From NCBI GenBank assembly GCA_015067485.1, contig SVMJ01000008.1, positions 1 through 64,000 of the forward strand: a stretch of DNA of 64,000 nt, written 5' to 3'. Every line of letters starts with the position of its first letter. Positions within the stretch are counted from its first letter, which is position 1. A program made the position numbers and the translations under genes. This document shows positions 53,031 to 63,303 of this stretch, in pieces. The stretch is from Oscillospiraceae bacterium (lineage in GTDB: Bacteria > Bacillota > Clostridia > Oscillospirales > JAAYXM01). A model generated the notes under the pieces. The model saw only the letters and a program-made list of their open reading frames with translations, was not told the DNA's origin and did not search any database.

Positions 53031-53786
53031 ATGGCACAACATGTGGAGAGTAAAACCAATGCAAAAGTCAAACATATGCGAAAACTTGGCGTGAGTCGTG
53101 CCTATCGGTATGAGTGCAACTCCTTTTTGTGCGATGGACTAAAACTGCTCGATGAAGCGGCACGGTCGGGTGCAAACATTCGACAAGTGTTTGTGGAAGA
53201 GACTGAACTTGAAAAACTTCTTTCAGGGCGTGATTGGCTATCTGAAGTTCCTGTCTATACTACGCCGGAGAGTGTCATGCGTTCCATGAGCTCGCTTGAT
53301 ACGCCGCAGTCGGTTTTATTTGAATGTGAAATGAATCTGTGCGCGTTTTGCGCAAAACCACGCATGATTTTGCTTGACCGGTTGCAGGATGTAGGCAATA
53401 TCGGAACCATCATCCGCACCGCAGATGCGTTTTCGCTCTCAGGTGTGGTACTGGACGGTTGTGCTGATCCGTATAATCCGAAAACCGTGCGCGCTGCAAT
53501 GGGCTCGATTTTCCGTGTTCCGCTAATGGAGTGCGACTGTCTTTCTGCAATTGATGCATATCGAGCGGCAGACGTTTCCGTCTATGCCGCGGTTTTAAGC
53601 GATACCGCCAAAAGCGTTTGTGCAATTGACTTGAAACGCGCGGCGGTCGTTGTTGGAAATGAAGGCGCAGGTGTGCGCGCGGAAGTCGCATCTTCTTGCG
53701 AGAATCTGATTATCCCGATGAGCGGGCAGGCGGAATCGCTGAATGTTGCGGTTGCTGCGGGAATTTTGATTTGGCAAATGAGTTGA
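53031..53786 (+). CDS. TrmH/SpoU-family RNA 2'-O-methyltransferase
   Basis: 251 residues. N-terminal substrate-binding domain of the L30e-like type (about 1-100), then a SPOUT catalytic domain with the deep trefoil knot. Motif 1 is DRLQDVGNIGTIIRTADAF, motif 2 VVGNEGAGV, motif 3 IPMSGQAESLNVAVAAGI. Related enzymes methylate ribose in 23S rRNA (RlmB, TsnR) or tRNA; the target here is open. AGAAAGGAG precedes the ATG. Confidence 0.92.
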   Translation: MAQHVESKTNAKVKHMRKLGVSRAYRYECNSFLCDGLKLLDEAARSGANIRQVFVEETELEKLLSGRDWLSEVPVYTTPESVMRSMSSLDTPQSVLFECEMNLCAFCAKPRMILLDRLQDVGNIGTIIRTADAFSLSGVVLDGCADPYNPKTVRAAMGSIFRVPLMECDCLSAIDAYRAADVSVYAAVLSDTAKSVCAIDLKRAAVVVGNEGAGVRAEVASSCENLIIPMSGQAESLNVAVAAGILIWQMS

Positions 53787-53798
53787 GGGGTGTTCACT

Positions 53799-54887
53799 TT
53801 GCACGAGTATTGGCTTTGGTTTGCAAATCTGAATATCAATCCACACGGAAAGAAACGCCTGCTTGAGCGGTTTGGAACCGTGGATAAGATTTACGATGCG
53901 AGGGCTCACGAATGCCGCGAAGTGATCGGGTTGACAAAGAATGATCTTGAAGCACTTTCCAATAAATCCATGCGCGCGGCAAAGAAAATCCTATCGGATT
54001 GCGAGCGGATTGGGGCTCAAATCTTAACGTTTGACTCACCCGAATATCCGAATTTACTTCGCGAAATCCCGATGCCTCCGTATGTGTTATATATACGCGG
54101 GACATTCCCGAACCTGGATGAAAAACTCGGAATCTCGATTGTCGGAACGCGAAAAGCGGACAAGTCGGGACTCGATATCGCTCATCGTTTTGCGGAAGAA
54201 CTCACCAATGCGGGAGCATACGTGATATCGGGTATGGCAGAAGGAATTGATGGTGCGGCAAACAGCGGCGCTCTTGCGACCGGCGGTGCAACCCTTGCGG
54301 TTTTGGGTTGCGGTGTGGATGTTGTGTATCCGACTCATCACGAACGTTTGATGCGTGAAATCATCGACCGTGGCGCGGTAGTAAGTGAATATCCTCCTGG
54401 AACACGCCCACTCGGATTTCATTTTCCCGTTCGCAACCGTATCTTGAGTGGACTCGCGCGCGGTGTTCTTGCAATTCAAGTCCCCATCAAAAGCGGTGCA
54501 CGTATCACGGTTGATTTTGCGATGCAGCAAAACCGTGATGTATTCGTGGTGCCGGGCAGTATCGACTCAAAACTCTATGTTACGAGTAACCGTCTGATTC
54601 AAGACGGCGCGAAAATGGTACTCTGTACAAATGATATTTTAGAAGAATATCAGTCAAGATTTCCGAATATCAGATTGTGCACGCCGAAAAACGGAGTGTC
54701 GGAGAAACACAACTTCTCTCCGGAAGAACAGAAGATCGTGGATGCGGTTGAGTTTCAGGATCTGTCGGTCGATGAGATCATTCGCGAGACCGGAATGGAT
54801 GCACAGACGGTTTTGGCAACATTGACTATGCTCGAACTACAGGGCGTTCTCACGCAGGATGCAGGGAAACGCTTTCATTTGAAATAA
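53799..54887 (+). CDS. dprA: DNA processing protein DprA
   Basis: 362 residues. N-terminal helical segment (about 1-65) and a Rossmann-like core with SIVGTRKADKSG, VISGMAEGIDGAA and the lipid-binding-like VEAPxxSGALxT region, then a C-terminal winged helix (about 300-360). In transformable bacteria it loads RecA on incoming single-stranded DNA. TTG at 53799 is chosen because GAGGGG ends eight bases upstream; a GTG three codons earlier overlaps that site. The order dprA-topA-trmFO is conserved in Firmicutes. Confidence 0.93.
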   Translation: MHEYWLWFANLNINPHGKKRLLERFGTVDKIYDARAHECREVIGLTKNDLEALSNKSMRAAKKILSDCERIGAQILTFDSPEYPNLLREIPMPPYVLYIRGTFPNLDEKLGISIVGTRKADKSGLDIAHRFAEELTNAGAYVISGMAEGIDGAANSGALATGGATLAVLGCGVDVVYPTHHERLMREIIDRGAVVSEYPPGTRPLGFHFPVRNRILSGLARGVLAIQVPIKSGARITVDFAMQQNRDVFVVPGSIDSKLYVTSNRLIQDGAKMVLCTNDILEEYQSRFPNIRLCTPKNGVSEKHNFSPEEQKIVDAVEFQDLSVDEIIRETGMDAQTVLATLTMLELQGVLTQDAGKRFHLK

Positions 54888-54910
54888 GGATTTTGAGGTG
54901 GAGAAACAAT

Positions 54911-57085
54911 ATGTCTTATCTTGTGATCGTGGAATCGCCCGCAAAGGCGAAGACCATCGGGAAATATCTCGGGAAAAACTATAAAGTAAAAGCGTCGATG
55001 GGACATCTGCGTGACTTGCCGAAAAGTCAGCTCGGGGTGGATATCGAAGCAGGGTTTGAACCGAAGTACCAAGCCATCAAAGGCAAGGGCGATCTCATCA
55101 AAGAACTGCGTAAATTGGCGGCATCCAGCGATGGCGTCTTTCTCGCAACCGACCCGGACCGCGAAGGTGAAGCGATTTCCTGGCACTTGCAGGAACTGTT
55201 AAAACTCGACCCCGCAACCACAAAGCGCGTAACGTTCAATGAAATCACCAAAAAGGTGGTCAAGGAAAGCATTGAAAATCCGCGTGAGATCGATGCAAAC
55301 TTAGTCGACGCACAACAGGCGCGCCGTATTTTGGACCGTATTGTGGGTTATAAACTTTCTCCGCTTCTGTGGAGAAAGATTCGCCGCGGACTTTCCGCAG
55401 GGCGTGTGCAATCGGTTGCAACTCGCCTGGTGGTCGACCGCGAAAACGAAATTCGCGCGTTCACTCCGCGCGAATACTGGTCGCTTGATGCGAAATTCTT
55501 GCGCGTGGCTCCGAATGTCGGAGAATTTGAAGCGCATTTCCACGGAACCGAAGATGGGAAACTCGATCCCGCATCTTTGGAACAAACTCAGAAAATCATG
55601 GCAGCGGTGGAGAAATCCAGCCCGTTTGTCAAACTCATCAAACGCGGAGAAAAGCAGAAATCGCCTGCGGCTCCGTTTATCACTTCCACGCTCCAGCAGG
55701 AAGCATCCCGCAAACTCGGGATGCCGCCGCGCCGTACCATGGCGATTGCACAGCAGTTGTATGAAGGTGTTGACATCGCAGGGCACGGCATGACCGGTCT
55801 GATTACCTATATGCGTACCGACTCGCTCCGTATTTCCACCGAAGCGGTCATGGCGGCACGCGATTACATCAAGGAAGTTTACGGGGCTGAATATTGCCCG
55901 ACTTCTTTCCGCGTGTACAAGACCAAAAGTAACGCGCAGGATGCGCACGAAGCCATCCGTCCGACCTCGGTTATTCTCACACCGGACAGTATCCGCGAGA
56001 GCTTGACGGGCGAGCAGTATAAATTGTATAAGATGATTTGGTCGCGCTTTGTTGCGTGCCAGATGACAAACTCGGTTTACGACACGCTGAGCGTGGACAT
56101 CGGGGCGGGGGAATATATCTTCCGTGCGACCAGCCAGCAGATGAAGTTCAAAGGCTTTGCGGCGGTTTATGTAGAAGGTCGCGACGAGGAAGAAGTTGAA
56201 AAAAACGCAACCCTTCCGGAACTCAATATGGGCGAGCCGCTCACGATCGAAGCACTTGATCCCGAACAACACTTTACCCAGCCGCCTGCCCGTTATACCG
56301 AGGCGAGTCTCATTCGTGCGATGGAAGAAAAAGGGATCGGGCGTCCGAGTACCTATGCCCCGACCATTTCGACCATCTTGGACCGTGAATATGTGGTGAA
56401 AGCAGACCGCGCACTTCGACCGACCACACTCGGCGAAGTAGTCAATACTTTGATGACCGAGCGCTTCCCTGATATTATCGACGTGGAATTCACCGCAAGT
56501 ATGGAAGAAAATCTCGACCGAATCGAGTCAGGTGAAGTCAACTGGAAGCAGACCTTGCAGGATTTCTATGGTGGTTTTGCGGAGAATCTTGAGAAAGCGG
56601 AAGCCGCGCTCAAAGATGAACGCATCAAAGTCCCCGAAGAAGAGACCGATGTGGTCTGCGAACTTTGTGGTCGTAAAATGGTGGTCAAAAGCGGACGCTT
56701 CGGTAAGTTCCTTGCGTGCCCAGGCTACCCCGAATGCAAAAATACCAAAGCCATCGTGGAAGAAACCCCGGGTGAATGCCCGATTTGCGCTGGCAAGATT
56801 CTCAAGAAAAAATCCAAGAACGGGTACGTCTATTACGGATGTGAAAAATTCCCGACTTGTACCTTTATGACTTGGGATGTTCCGCAAAAAGACCGTTGCG
56901 ATCTGTGCGGCAAGACTTTGTTCAAACGCTCGTTTGGGCGCGGAAAAGGCGCAACCAAGAAACTGGTCTGTGCAAATGAGCAATGTGAAAATTTTGTCCC
57001 GCAGGAAGTCCGCGAAAAGAAAGAGACCACGAAAAAGACCGCGACAAAGAAAACAACCAAGAAGAGCGCGAAAAAGGAGTCCTAA
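54911..57085 (+). CDS. topA: DNA topoisomerase I
   Basis: 724-residue type IA topoisomerase that relaxes negative supercoils. Toprim domain at the start ([17 protein letters not shown], with DPDREGEA for metal), catalytic Tyr in [10 protein letters not shown], and three C-terminal four-cysteine zinc ribbons (CELC-CPGYPEC; CPIC-CEKFPTC; CDLC-CANEQC). It ends in a Lys/Thr-rich tail that probably binds DNA. The start at 54911 follows GAGGTGGAG; an in-frame codon six earlier is less likely. Confidence 0.97.
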   Translation: MSYLVIVESPAKAKTIGKYLGKNYKVKASMGHLRDLPKSQLGVDIEAGFEPKYQAIKGKGDLIKELRKLAASSDGVFLATDPDREGEAISWHLQELLKLDPATTKRVTFNEITKKVVKESIENPREIDANLVDAQQARRILDRIVGYKLSPLLWRKIRRGLSAGRVQSVATRLVVDRENEIRAFTPREYWSLDAKFLRVAPNVGEFEAHFHGTEDGKLDPASLEQTQKIMAAVEKSSPFVKLIKRGEKQKSPAAPFITSTLQQEASRKLGMPPRRTMAIAQQLYEGVDIAGHGMTGLITYMRTDSLRISTEAVMAARDYIKEVYGAEYCPTSFRVYKTKSNAQDAHEAIRPTSVILTPDSIRESLTGEQYKLYKMIWSRFVACQMTNSVYDTLSVDIGAGEYIFRATSQQMKFKGFAAVYVEGRDEEEVEKNATLPELNMGEPLTIEALDPEQHFTQPPARYTEASLIRAMEEKGIGRPSTYAPTISTILDREYVVKADRALRPTTLGEVVNTLMTERFPDIIDVEFTASMEENLDRIESGEVNWKQTLQDFYGGFAENLEKAEAALKDERIKVPEEETDVVCELCGRKMVVKSGRFGKFLACPGYPECKNTKAIVEETPGECPICAGKILKKKSKNGYVYYGCEKFPTCTFMTWDVPQKDRCDLCGKTLFKRSFGRGKGATKKLVCANEQCENFVPQEVREKKETTKKTATKKTTKKSAKKES

Positions 57086-57086
57086 T

Positions 57087-58388
57087 ATGCTGAAAGCAAC
57101 TGTGATCGGTGCAGGTTTGGCAGGTTGTGAAGCCGCGTGGCAACTTGCAGAAGCCGGCATCCGGGTCACATTGATCGAAATGAAGCCAAACCGTATGACA
57201 CCGGCGCACCACAGTTCCGATATGGCGGAATTGGTGTGTTCCAATTCTCTGCGGAGCGACCAGTTGGAAAACGCGGTCGGTCTGCTGAAAGAAGAACTGC
57301 GCCACTTCGGCTCTTGTATCATGGCGTGTGCGGATGCAACCCGTGTCCCTGCAGGCGGCGCGCTTGCGGTGGACCGTGAAGGGTTTTCCGCACTTGTTAC
57401 AAAACGCATTTCCGAGCATGAGAATATCACGGTCGAGCGTCGTGAAGTTGTGGAGTTTCCGCAAGAGCGTCCGGTCATCATTGCAACCGGTCCGCTCACA
57501 AGTGATGCGCTTGCGGGAGAAATCGCGAAATTTTTCGGCGATGCTGAGTATTTAAGTTTCTACGATGCCGCAGCCCCCATCGTGAGTGCGGACAGTATCG
57601 ATATGGAATCTGCTTATTTTGCTTCCCGTTACGGAAGAGGTACGCCCGATTACATCAACTGCCCGATGAGTGAAGAAGAATACCGCGCGTTTTGGGAAGC
57701 GCTTACCGAAGCGGAAGAAGCGGAAGTGCACGGTTTTGAAGACAAGCGTGTATTTGAAGGCTGTATGCCGGTGGAAGTGATGGCACGCCGCGGGGCAGAA
57801 ACCCTGCTCTTCGGACCGCTCAAGCCCGTCGGACTTCCTGACCCGAAGACGGGGAAAGACCCGTTTGCGGTGGTTCAGCTCAGAAAAGACAATGGCGCAG
57901 GCAGTTTGTATAATCTGGTGGGATTTCAGACACATTTGAAGTTCCCTGAACAGAAGCGGGTGTTCTCTATGATTCCCGCGCTGAAAAATGCGGAGTTTGT
58001 TCGCTACGGTGTCATGCACCGCAATACATTCCTCAATTCACCGCGGCTTTTGTGCGATGACTTTTCCGCACGCATTGACCGAAATGTGTTCTTCGCAGGG
58101 CAAATGACCGGGGTGGAAGGATATGTGGAATCCACCGCGTCGGGTTTGGTCGCCGGTCGCGCTCTGGCGAGAAAACTTTTGGGGAAGGAGCCGATTTCTT
58201 ATCCGAAAGAGACTGCAATCGGTGCACTTTCCGCGTACATTAGTGATGAAGCAATCGAAAAATTCCAACCGATGAATATTAACTTCGGTTTGATGCCGCC
58301 GCTTGGCTACCGCGTAAAAGGGAAGCGAAACAAAAACGCGGAACTCTCCAAGCGTGCACTCGAAGCACTTGAGCAAATGGAGGGATAA
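57087..58388 (+). CDS. trmFO: Folate-dependent tRNA (uracil-54-C5)-methyltransferase
   Basis: 433-residue FAD enzyme that methylates U54 to ribothymidine in tRNA using methylene-tetrahydrofolate rather than SAM. Dinucleotide-binding motif [12 protein letters not shown] at the start, followed by [19 protein letters not shown] and the C-terminal [16 protein letters not shown]. The start is one base after the topA stop, with AAGGAG upstream. Its folate requirement gives a link to folT at 35 kb. Confidence 0.96.
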   Translation: MLKATVIGAGLAGCEAAWQLAEAGIRVTLIEMKPNRMTPAHHSSDMAELVCSNSLRSDQLENAVGLLKEELRHFGSCIMACADATRVPAGGALAVDREGFSALVTKRISEHENITVERREVVEFPQERPVIIATGPLTSDALAGEIAKFFGDAEYLSFYDAAAPIVSADSIDMESAYFASRYGRGTPDYINCPMSEEEYRAFWEALTEAEEAEVHGFEDKRVFEGCMPVEVMARRGAETLLFGPLKPVGLPDPKTGKDPFAVVQLRKDNGAGSLYNLVGFQTHLKFPEQKRVFSMIPALKNAEFVRYGVMHRNTFLNSPRLLCDDFSARIDRNVFFAGQMTGVEGYVESTASGLVAGRALARKLLGKEPISYPKETAIGALSAYISDEAIEKFQPMNINFGLMPPLGYRVKGKRNKNAELSKRALEALEQMEG

Positions 58389-58393
58389 AACGG

Positions 58394-59386
58394 ATGAGAA
58401 TTATCGTTGACGCGATGGGTGGAGACCATGCGCCGGATGAGATCGTGCGCGGTGCTCTGCTTGCGAAAAAAGAATACGGGTTTGAAATCGTTTTGGTGGG
58501 GGATGAAGAACGCATCCGTCCGCTTGTCGGAAGTGAAGATGTTACCGTCATCCACGCGTCGGACGCGGTTACCATGGAAGATGACCCGACCACGGTTTTG
58601 CGCGCAAAGAAGGATGCATCTATGTTCGTCGCACTCCGCGCCCTTGCAAATGGGGAAGGTGATGCGGTTGTGAGCGCAGGTAATACCGGTGCACTCCTTG
58701 TCGGGGCGACCATGCTGGTCAAACGCATCCGTGGCATCCGCCGTGCCGCTTTGGCACTCACCATGCCCACCGCAACCGGGAAATGTATGCTGGTGGACTG
58801 TGGCGCAAATGTAGAATGCACACCAGCATATCTTCAACAGTTTGCGCTGATGGGCAGTTACTATGCCGAGCGTGTGCTGAAAATCGAAAATCCGCGCGTT
58901 GCACTGCTCAACAACGGCACCGAAGACCACAAGGGCCGTGAACTTGAGCGTGAGACCAATGCGTTGCTCAAGGAGACACAGAAAAATTACATCGGGAACC
59001 TGGAAGCACGCGAAGTGGTCATGGGTGGCGCAGACGTTGTGGTTACCGATGGATTTACCGGAAATGTTCTGCTCAAAACCGTGGAAGGCGCAGGACTCTT
59101 CTTTGCAGGCATGATCAAAGGCATGTTTAAAAAGAACCTGCTCACCAAACTCAGCGCACTCGCGGTGAAAAGCGGCATTATGGAACTCAAGTCTAAGATG
59201 GATTACAATGAAACCGGCGGCACTCCGCTGATGGGGCTTTCCCGTGCGGTCATCAAAGCCCACGGTTCTTCCAAGGCAGTCAGTATGAAAAATGCGATCC
59301 GCATCGCGGCAGAGTATGTGAACACCGGCATCATTGCAGACATCACGCGCGATATTGCAAAGCTCACCGTTGAAGGCGAAGAATAG
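58394..59386 (+). CDS. plsX: Phosphate acyltransferase PlsX
   Basis: 330-residue enzyme that transfers acyl groups from acyl carrier protein to phosphate, making acyl-phosphate for PlsY in phospholipid synthesis. Signatures are VDAMGGDHAPDEIV, VSAGNTGALL and TDGFTGNVLLKT. Full length. Ribosome site GGAGG. It precedes rnc directly; acpP, often between or near them, is at the other end of the window. Confidence 0.96.
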   Translation: MRIIVDAMGGDHAPDEIVRGALLAKKEYGFEIVLVGDEERIRPLVGSEDVTVIHASDAVTMEDDPTTVLRAKKDASMFVALRALANGEGDAVVSAGNTGALLVGATMLVKRIRGIRRAALALTMPTATGKCMLVDCGANVECTPAYLQQFALMGSYYAERVLKIENPRVALLNNGTEDHKGRELERETNALLKETQKNYIGNLEAREVVMGGADVVVTDGFTGNVLLKTVEGAGLFFAGMIKGMFKKNLLTKLSALAVKSGIMELKSKMDYNETGGTPLMGLSRAVIKAHGSSKAVSMKNAIRIAAEYVNTGIIADITRDIAKLTVEGEE

Positions 59387-59397
59387 GAGACTGTATC

Positions 59398-60081
59398 GTG
59401 AAGGAATTGCAGAAAACAATCGGCTATGAGTTTCGAGATAAAACACTTCTGAATACCGCACTTTCGCACAGCTCCTTCGTCAACGAATGTAAGACAAAAA
59501 ACTGTGTGAGCAACGAGCGTTTGGAATTCTTGGGTGACTCGGTACTCGGAGTTATCACCGCGACTTATTTATACCACGCATTCCCGGATGTCATGGAAGG
59601 GGAACTGACCAAAATGCGCTCCGCCTTGGTTTGTGAAGGTGCGCTTTGTGCCCGTGCCCGCGAAATCTCACTTGGGGACTATTTGCGCTTGGGTCGTGGG
59701 GAAGAAAGCGGCGGCGGAAGACAGCGTGATTCCATCCTGGCGGATGCTTTTGAAGCAGTCATTGGCGCGATTTACTTAGACGGCGGGGAAGAACCTGCGC
59801 GCAAATTCATCCATAAATTCGTGATTGGCGGTGCGGGCGAGGTGGATCCGCACGCGATCCGTGATTACAAAACCGCTCTGCAGGAAATCGTGCAGAAGAA
59901 CCCGGGCGAGAGTCTTTCTTATCGCACACTCGGTACTTGTGGACCCGACCATGATAAAAAGTTCCAGGTGGAAGTGCTACTCAATAGCAACGTGATTGGA
60001 CAGGGCGAAGGACACAGTAAAAAAGAAGCCGAACAAATGGCGGCAAAAAAAGCGCTTGCGCTCATGGGCATCGAGCGTTGA
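59398..60081 (+). CDS. rnc: Ribonuclease III
   Basis: 227-residue double-strand-specific endonuclease that processes rRNA and structured mRNA. Catalytic RNase III domain (about 5-145) with signature NERLEFLGDSVLGV, and a C-terminal double-stranded RNA-binding domain (about 155-225) ending GEGHSKKEAEQMAAKKAL. Starts with GTG 59398 after AGGAG. It overlaps the following radical SAM gene by four bases. Confidence 0.96.
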   Translation: MKELQKTIGYEFRDKTLLNTALSHSSFVNECKTKNCVSNERLEFLGDSVLGVITATYLYHAFPDVMEGELTKMRSALVCEGALCARAREISLGDYLRLGRGEESGGGRQRDSILADAFEAVIGAIYLDGGEEPARKFIHKFVIGGAGEVDPHAIRDYKTALQEIVQKNPGESLSYRTLGTCGPDHDKKFQVEVLLNSNVIGQGEGHSKKEAEQMAAKKALALMGIER

Positions 60082-61055
60082 GAAACTCAATTTTACCGAT
60101 TTTCTTATCCCATCAGGGTTGTCCGCACCAATGCGTTTTTTGTGACCAAACTGCGATTGCGGGGCAATCGGTTGCACCTGCAGATGTTTCAAGAATCATC
60201 GAAGAAGGTCTTGTAAAGTGCGCTCCGAAGATTCCGCAAGTGGCATTCTACGGGGGCAGCTTTACCGCGCTCCCTGAAAAAGAACAAACCGAGTTTTTGG
60301 ATGCGGTACGTCCGTTTTTGGATGCGGGAAAAGTTTGCGGCATCCGTCTCTCCACAAGACCCGATGCGATCGATGAAACGATTGCAAAACGGCTCAAAGC
60401 GGCAGGTGTGACAGAAGTAGAACTCGGCGCGCAGTCGATGGAAGATGCGGCGTTGAAAGCATCGGGGCGCGGGCATACCGCGACTGACACGGTATCGGCG
60501 GTACGGATTTTGAAGGAATACGGATTTTCAGTGGTTCTGCAAATGATGGTGGGACTTCCCGGTGAACAGAACTCGATCTATACTGCGCGGGAAATTGTCA
60601 AATTATCTCCCGATGCAGTACGTATCTACCCGATCGCGGTGGTAAAAGGAACACCTTTGGAGAGATTGTGGCGAGACGGAAAGTATGTCCCACTCACGCT
60701 CGAGCAAGGCGTCGAGATTTGCGCCAAACTTTCCGGGCTGTTTGAAGAACATCATATCCCTGTGATCCGTATGGGGCTGAACCCGAGTGAAACACTCGAG
60801 CAATCGGTGTGCGCAGGAGTATATCATCCTGCGTTTGGTGAGTTGGTTTTATCGGCACAGTATTACCAAAAAGCGCGAGGGCTTTTACAAGGGATACAGG
60901 GGAAAGTAACACTCATCGTGCCCCGTGGGCATACCTCCCGTATGGTGGGACAGAAACGGGAGAACATCCTGCGTTTGGAGCGTGAAATTGGCGTTCAGAT
61001 TGCAGTCAAAGAAGGAAATGTTCTGAATATGGAAATTGAAAGGGCATCGTGCTGA
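60078..61055 (+). CDS. Radical SAM protein, Elp3-like
   Basis: 325 residues. Radical SAM cluster motif CPHQCVFC (Cys15, 19, 22) close to the N-terminus, the glycine-rich FYGGSFTALP, and Elp3-type motifs LSTRPDAID and ELGAQSM. It lacks the Elp3 acetyltransferase domain. Proteins of this group directly after rnc are common in Clostridia; the reaction is not known to me. TTG 60078 overlaps the rnc stop. The gene's own stop codon lies in the loop of the terminator hairpin. Confidence 0.88.
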   Translation: MRNSILPIFLSHQGCPHQCVFCDQTAIAGQSVAPADVSRIIEEGLVKCAPKIPQVAFYGGSFTALPEKEQTEFLDAVRPFLDAGKVCGIRLSTRPDAIDETIAKRLKAAGVTEVELGAQSMEDAALKASGRGHTATDTVSAVRILKEYGFSVVLQMMVGLPGEQNSIYTAREIVKLSPDAVRIYPIAVVKGTPLERLWRDGKYVPLTLEQGVEICAKLSGLFEEHHIPVIRMGLNPSETLEQSVCAGVYHPAFGELVLSAQYYQKARGLLQGIQGKVTLIVPRGHTSRMVGQKRENILRLEREIGVQIAVKEGNVLNMEIERASC

Positions 61056-61074
61056 GGCACGATGCCCTTTTTTG
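61041..61074 (+). terminator. Terminator of the trmH-radical SAM run
   Basis: AGGGCATCGTGC-tgag-GCACGATGCCCT followed by TTTTTT. The TGA stop at 61053-61055 forms the loop. The stem can also serve the convergent minus-strand gene. Confidence 0.9.
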
Positions 61075-61078
61075 CTGC

Positions 61079-61909
61079 CTATTTGCAACAACCGATGTCT
61101 GTGTAATCTTCGTTGAAGTCGCAAATGTTCGGGGGGAAGAATTGGTCAAGCGGGAATTTGATTTTGCGGAACAAATCACACGGGGAGGATGAATCGCTAT
61201 TTGAACTGACACATTCCTTATCCGGGATGCAGAAGTCAAAGCTCGGCATGAGAAGCTGGGTTTCGCGCTCGAGGCGCACGATGGAGAACTGTCCCAAAGT
61301 AACATAGATGCGTTTGCAATCGCCGCCGACTACGATGTCATCACAGAAGCAGTCGGTGATGCACTTGGGCAGATCACACAAGGTCTCGCAGGGGCACGGG
61401 CACTTGCACGGGTCGATCAGTTTCATGTTGAGACAGACCGGGTCGAGTGCTTCCACAACACCGATGGGCATATTCGTTCCGCACTTGCACACATCTGCAG
61501 AACAACACGGTGTTTTCGAGTCAAAGGTACGTACACTTCCGTCGCTGCCGAACAGGATCACGCGCTTTTCATAAACAGCGAGACCGCACACTTCCTGCGG
61601 ACGGCTGTTGCAGACGGTTGCTTCTGCGGTGATGCGATAGAAGAATTTGATGTCGACCGAATAGAAGCCACGGTTGAATGTAACTTCCTGAACATCGATC
61701 TGGGTCCAGAGCAGTTCGGATTTACGACATTTTACCGAAGAGGCACATTCGATGATTTCCTGGCTTGCGCGTGTCGGGAAAACACGCAGGTCTTCGATAC
61801 ACTCTTTGTCACGGCAGGAATCATAAATGCGTTTGGTGTGGATACACACGGCTTCGCGGATCGGCGGAGTGTTTCCGCAAATCGGGCCGGGTAATACCTT
61901 GTCAGGCAT
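61079..61909 (-). CDS. Cysteine-rich conserved clostridial protein, possible spore coat component
   Basis: 276 residues with 28 cysteines. No signal peptide or membrane helix. The N-terminal half has CIHTKRIYDSCRDKECIEDLRVFPT and a beta-rich stretch; a Cys cluster (DPCKCPCPC, then CDLPKCITDCFC) fills the middle. Clostridial spore-formers share similar proteins, to my recollection mostly annotated hypothetical. The cysteine content, like that of many coat proteins, suggests disulfide cross-linking on the spore. It neighbours the germinant receptor operon. A CATAGACT sequence upstream resembles mother-cell sigma -10 boxes. Function is inferred only. AGGAGG precedes the ATG. Confidence 0.65.
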   Translation of the reverse strand: MPDKVLPGPICGNTPPIREAVCIHTKRIYDSCRDKECIEDLRVFPTRASQEIIECASSVKCRKSELLWTQIDVQEVTFNRGFYSVDIKFFYRITAEATVCNSRPQEVCGLAVYEKRVILFGSDGSVRTFDSKTPCCSADVCKCGTNMPIGVVEALDPVCLNMKLIDPCKCPCPCETLCDLPKCITDCFCDDIVVGGDCKRIYVTLGQFSIVRLERETQLLMPSFDFCIPDKECVSSNSDSSSPCDLFRKIKFPLDQFFPPNICDFNEDYTDIGCCK

Positions 61910-61989
61910 TGCAATACCTCCTGTTGCATGTTTTGAAGATCACCTTCAGTACAGTCTATGCAAGGAAGTAAAAACGGTGAAAAAAACGC

Positions 61990-63081
61990 CTATTTTGAAC
62001 CAAGCGTGTGCTTGTTTTTTCGTTTTGCCACGCTGAGCAGATAGATGAGGACGGGTAACAGTACTTGCAGGGGAAGTGCAACCGCAAGTGAAAAATCGGA
62101 TTCCAGTCTGGTGCGTAAAGAGAGCATATCGCGGTATAACACTTGTGTTATACCTGCGAGAAAGATTCCAAGCGGGAATACGATTGCGCGGTAATCGGGA
62201 AGCGCAAGAAAGTGCCTCAGTGCATTTGCAATGAAATAAAGCGCGAGCGAAACGCGGAAAAAGATCACCAGGGTCATCGAGACCGATGAGAGTATTTCAA
62301 GATGCTGAATAAAATTTCCCACGCCGCGGATGGAAAGTACGGTGAAGACCGGATAGGAATCCGACAAGATCCCACGTTCACCCAATGTCATGACGGTAAT
62401 CAAGGAAATTACGGTAAGAACCAAAGAGGTAGATGCTACGCCAAGGGGGATCGCGCGGGATGATTTTTTCTCAGACAAATGCGGATACAAAACAGTCAGC
62501 AAAAGCAGATCACCGAGTTGGTTTGTAAATACCGAGAGCGCACCACGCAGGAGTCCGAGCGGCTCGTTCGGGATAAGGGGAAGGAGTGCGTCGGGGGAGA
62601 GAAAGTTGATTCCGAGTAGTGAGAACACCAAGAACACCGCGAATACAAAAAGAATCGTAAAACTTCCCACACGTGCAATCGTTCCGATGCCCGCACGACA
62701 GGAACGAATCCCGATGAGAATGATCAGAGTGGGTAGGATCACGGTGGGGGTTTGGGAAAGCGCGGTGAGCTGATTGAACCGACCGAAAATCGAAAGGGAA
62801 GTCGCAATGCTCAGAAATGCATAGAGCGCCAGAATCAGCGTGATGAGTTTTCCGAGCGGTCGGGAAAATAATGTTTCAAGCGTCTCAAAAAAATCGTGCT
62901 TATGATGCATTGCACGGGCGAGCAAAAACGCAACAAATGTGGCAAGCAGTCCTGCAATCAGGTAGCAAAGCCAGACGAATCGGCCACAACCAGACGCGAA
63001 AAGCAGGCTGTAGCAGTTCCCTGTCAAAAACAAGAAACTGAGAAGAAACGCAGAGCGGGGAGAGATAGCATCAAGTTTCAT
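61990..63081 (-). CDS. Spore germinant receptor, GerAB-type permease subunit
   Basis: 363-residue integral membrane protein with about ten helices, of the GerAB branch of the amino-acid/polyamine transporter fold, which senses the germinant in the spore inner membrane. Family layout: short N-terminus MKLDAISPRSAFLLS, the ARA-rich second segment, and a C-terminus that ends soon after the tenth helix (KRKNKHTLGSK). It is third in the visible part of an operon GerAC-type, small protein, GerAB-type. A GerAA-type gene is expected outside the window. GGAGG precedes the ATG. Confidence 0.88.
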   Translation of the reverse strand: MKLDAISPRSAFLLSFLFLTGNCYSLLFASGCGRFVWLCYLIAGLLATFVAFLLARAMHHKHDFFETLETLFSRPLGKLITLILALYAFLSIATSLSIFGRFNQLTALSQTPTVILPTLIILIGIRSCRAGIGTIARVGSFTILFVFAVFLVFSLLGINFLSPDALLPLIPNEPLGLLRGALSVFTNQLGDLLLLTVLYPHLSEKKSSRAIPLGVASTSLVLTVISLITVMTLGERGILSDSYPVFTVLSIRGVGNFIQHLEILSSVSMTLVIFFRVSLALYFIANALRHFLALPDYRAIVFPLGIFLAGITQVLYRDMLSLRTRLESDFSLAVALPLQVLLPVLIYLLSVAKRKNKHTLGSK

Positions 63082-63093
63082 AAGTTCCTCCTG

Positions 63094-63303
63094 TCAGGAG
63101 ATGAAGAGTGAGAGCGCTGAACTCAGCGCGGTACCTCCGTGGTCGATTTGCATCCGATGTGCGGCGGGGAATGCGGAAAGGAGCGCAAGTGCGGAAAGGA
63201 ACAGATACAGTGCCTGCTCTTTTTTTGTCATGTGCCGACGGGATGCAAACCAGTCTGTCAGTAACAGAATCAGAAAGAGTAGCGGGATGAGAATATAATT
63301 CAT
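63094..63303 (-). CDS. Small two-helix membrane protein in the ger operon
   Basis: 69 residues. Two hydrophobic helices (about 3-17 and 30-46) with a basic loop SRRHMTKKEQ between, then a polar stretch and a short hydrophobic C-terminus. GGAGG lies inside the end of the GerAC-type gene and the ATGA start overlaps that gene's stop, so it is translationally coupled. Small two-helix D subunits encoded in ger operons of Bacillus modulate receptor function; this protein fits in size and topology. No sequence motif proves it. Confidence 0.7.
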   Translation of the reverse strand: MNYILIPLLFLILLLTDWFASRRHMTKKEQALYLFLSALALLSAFPAAHRMQIDHGGTALSSALSLFIS

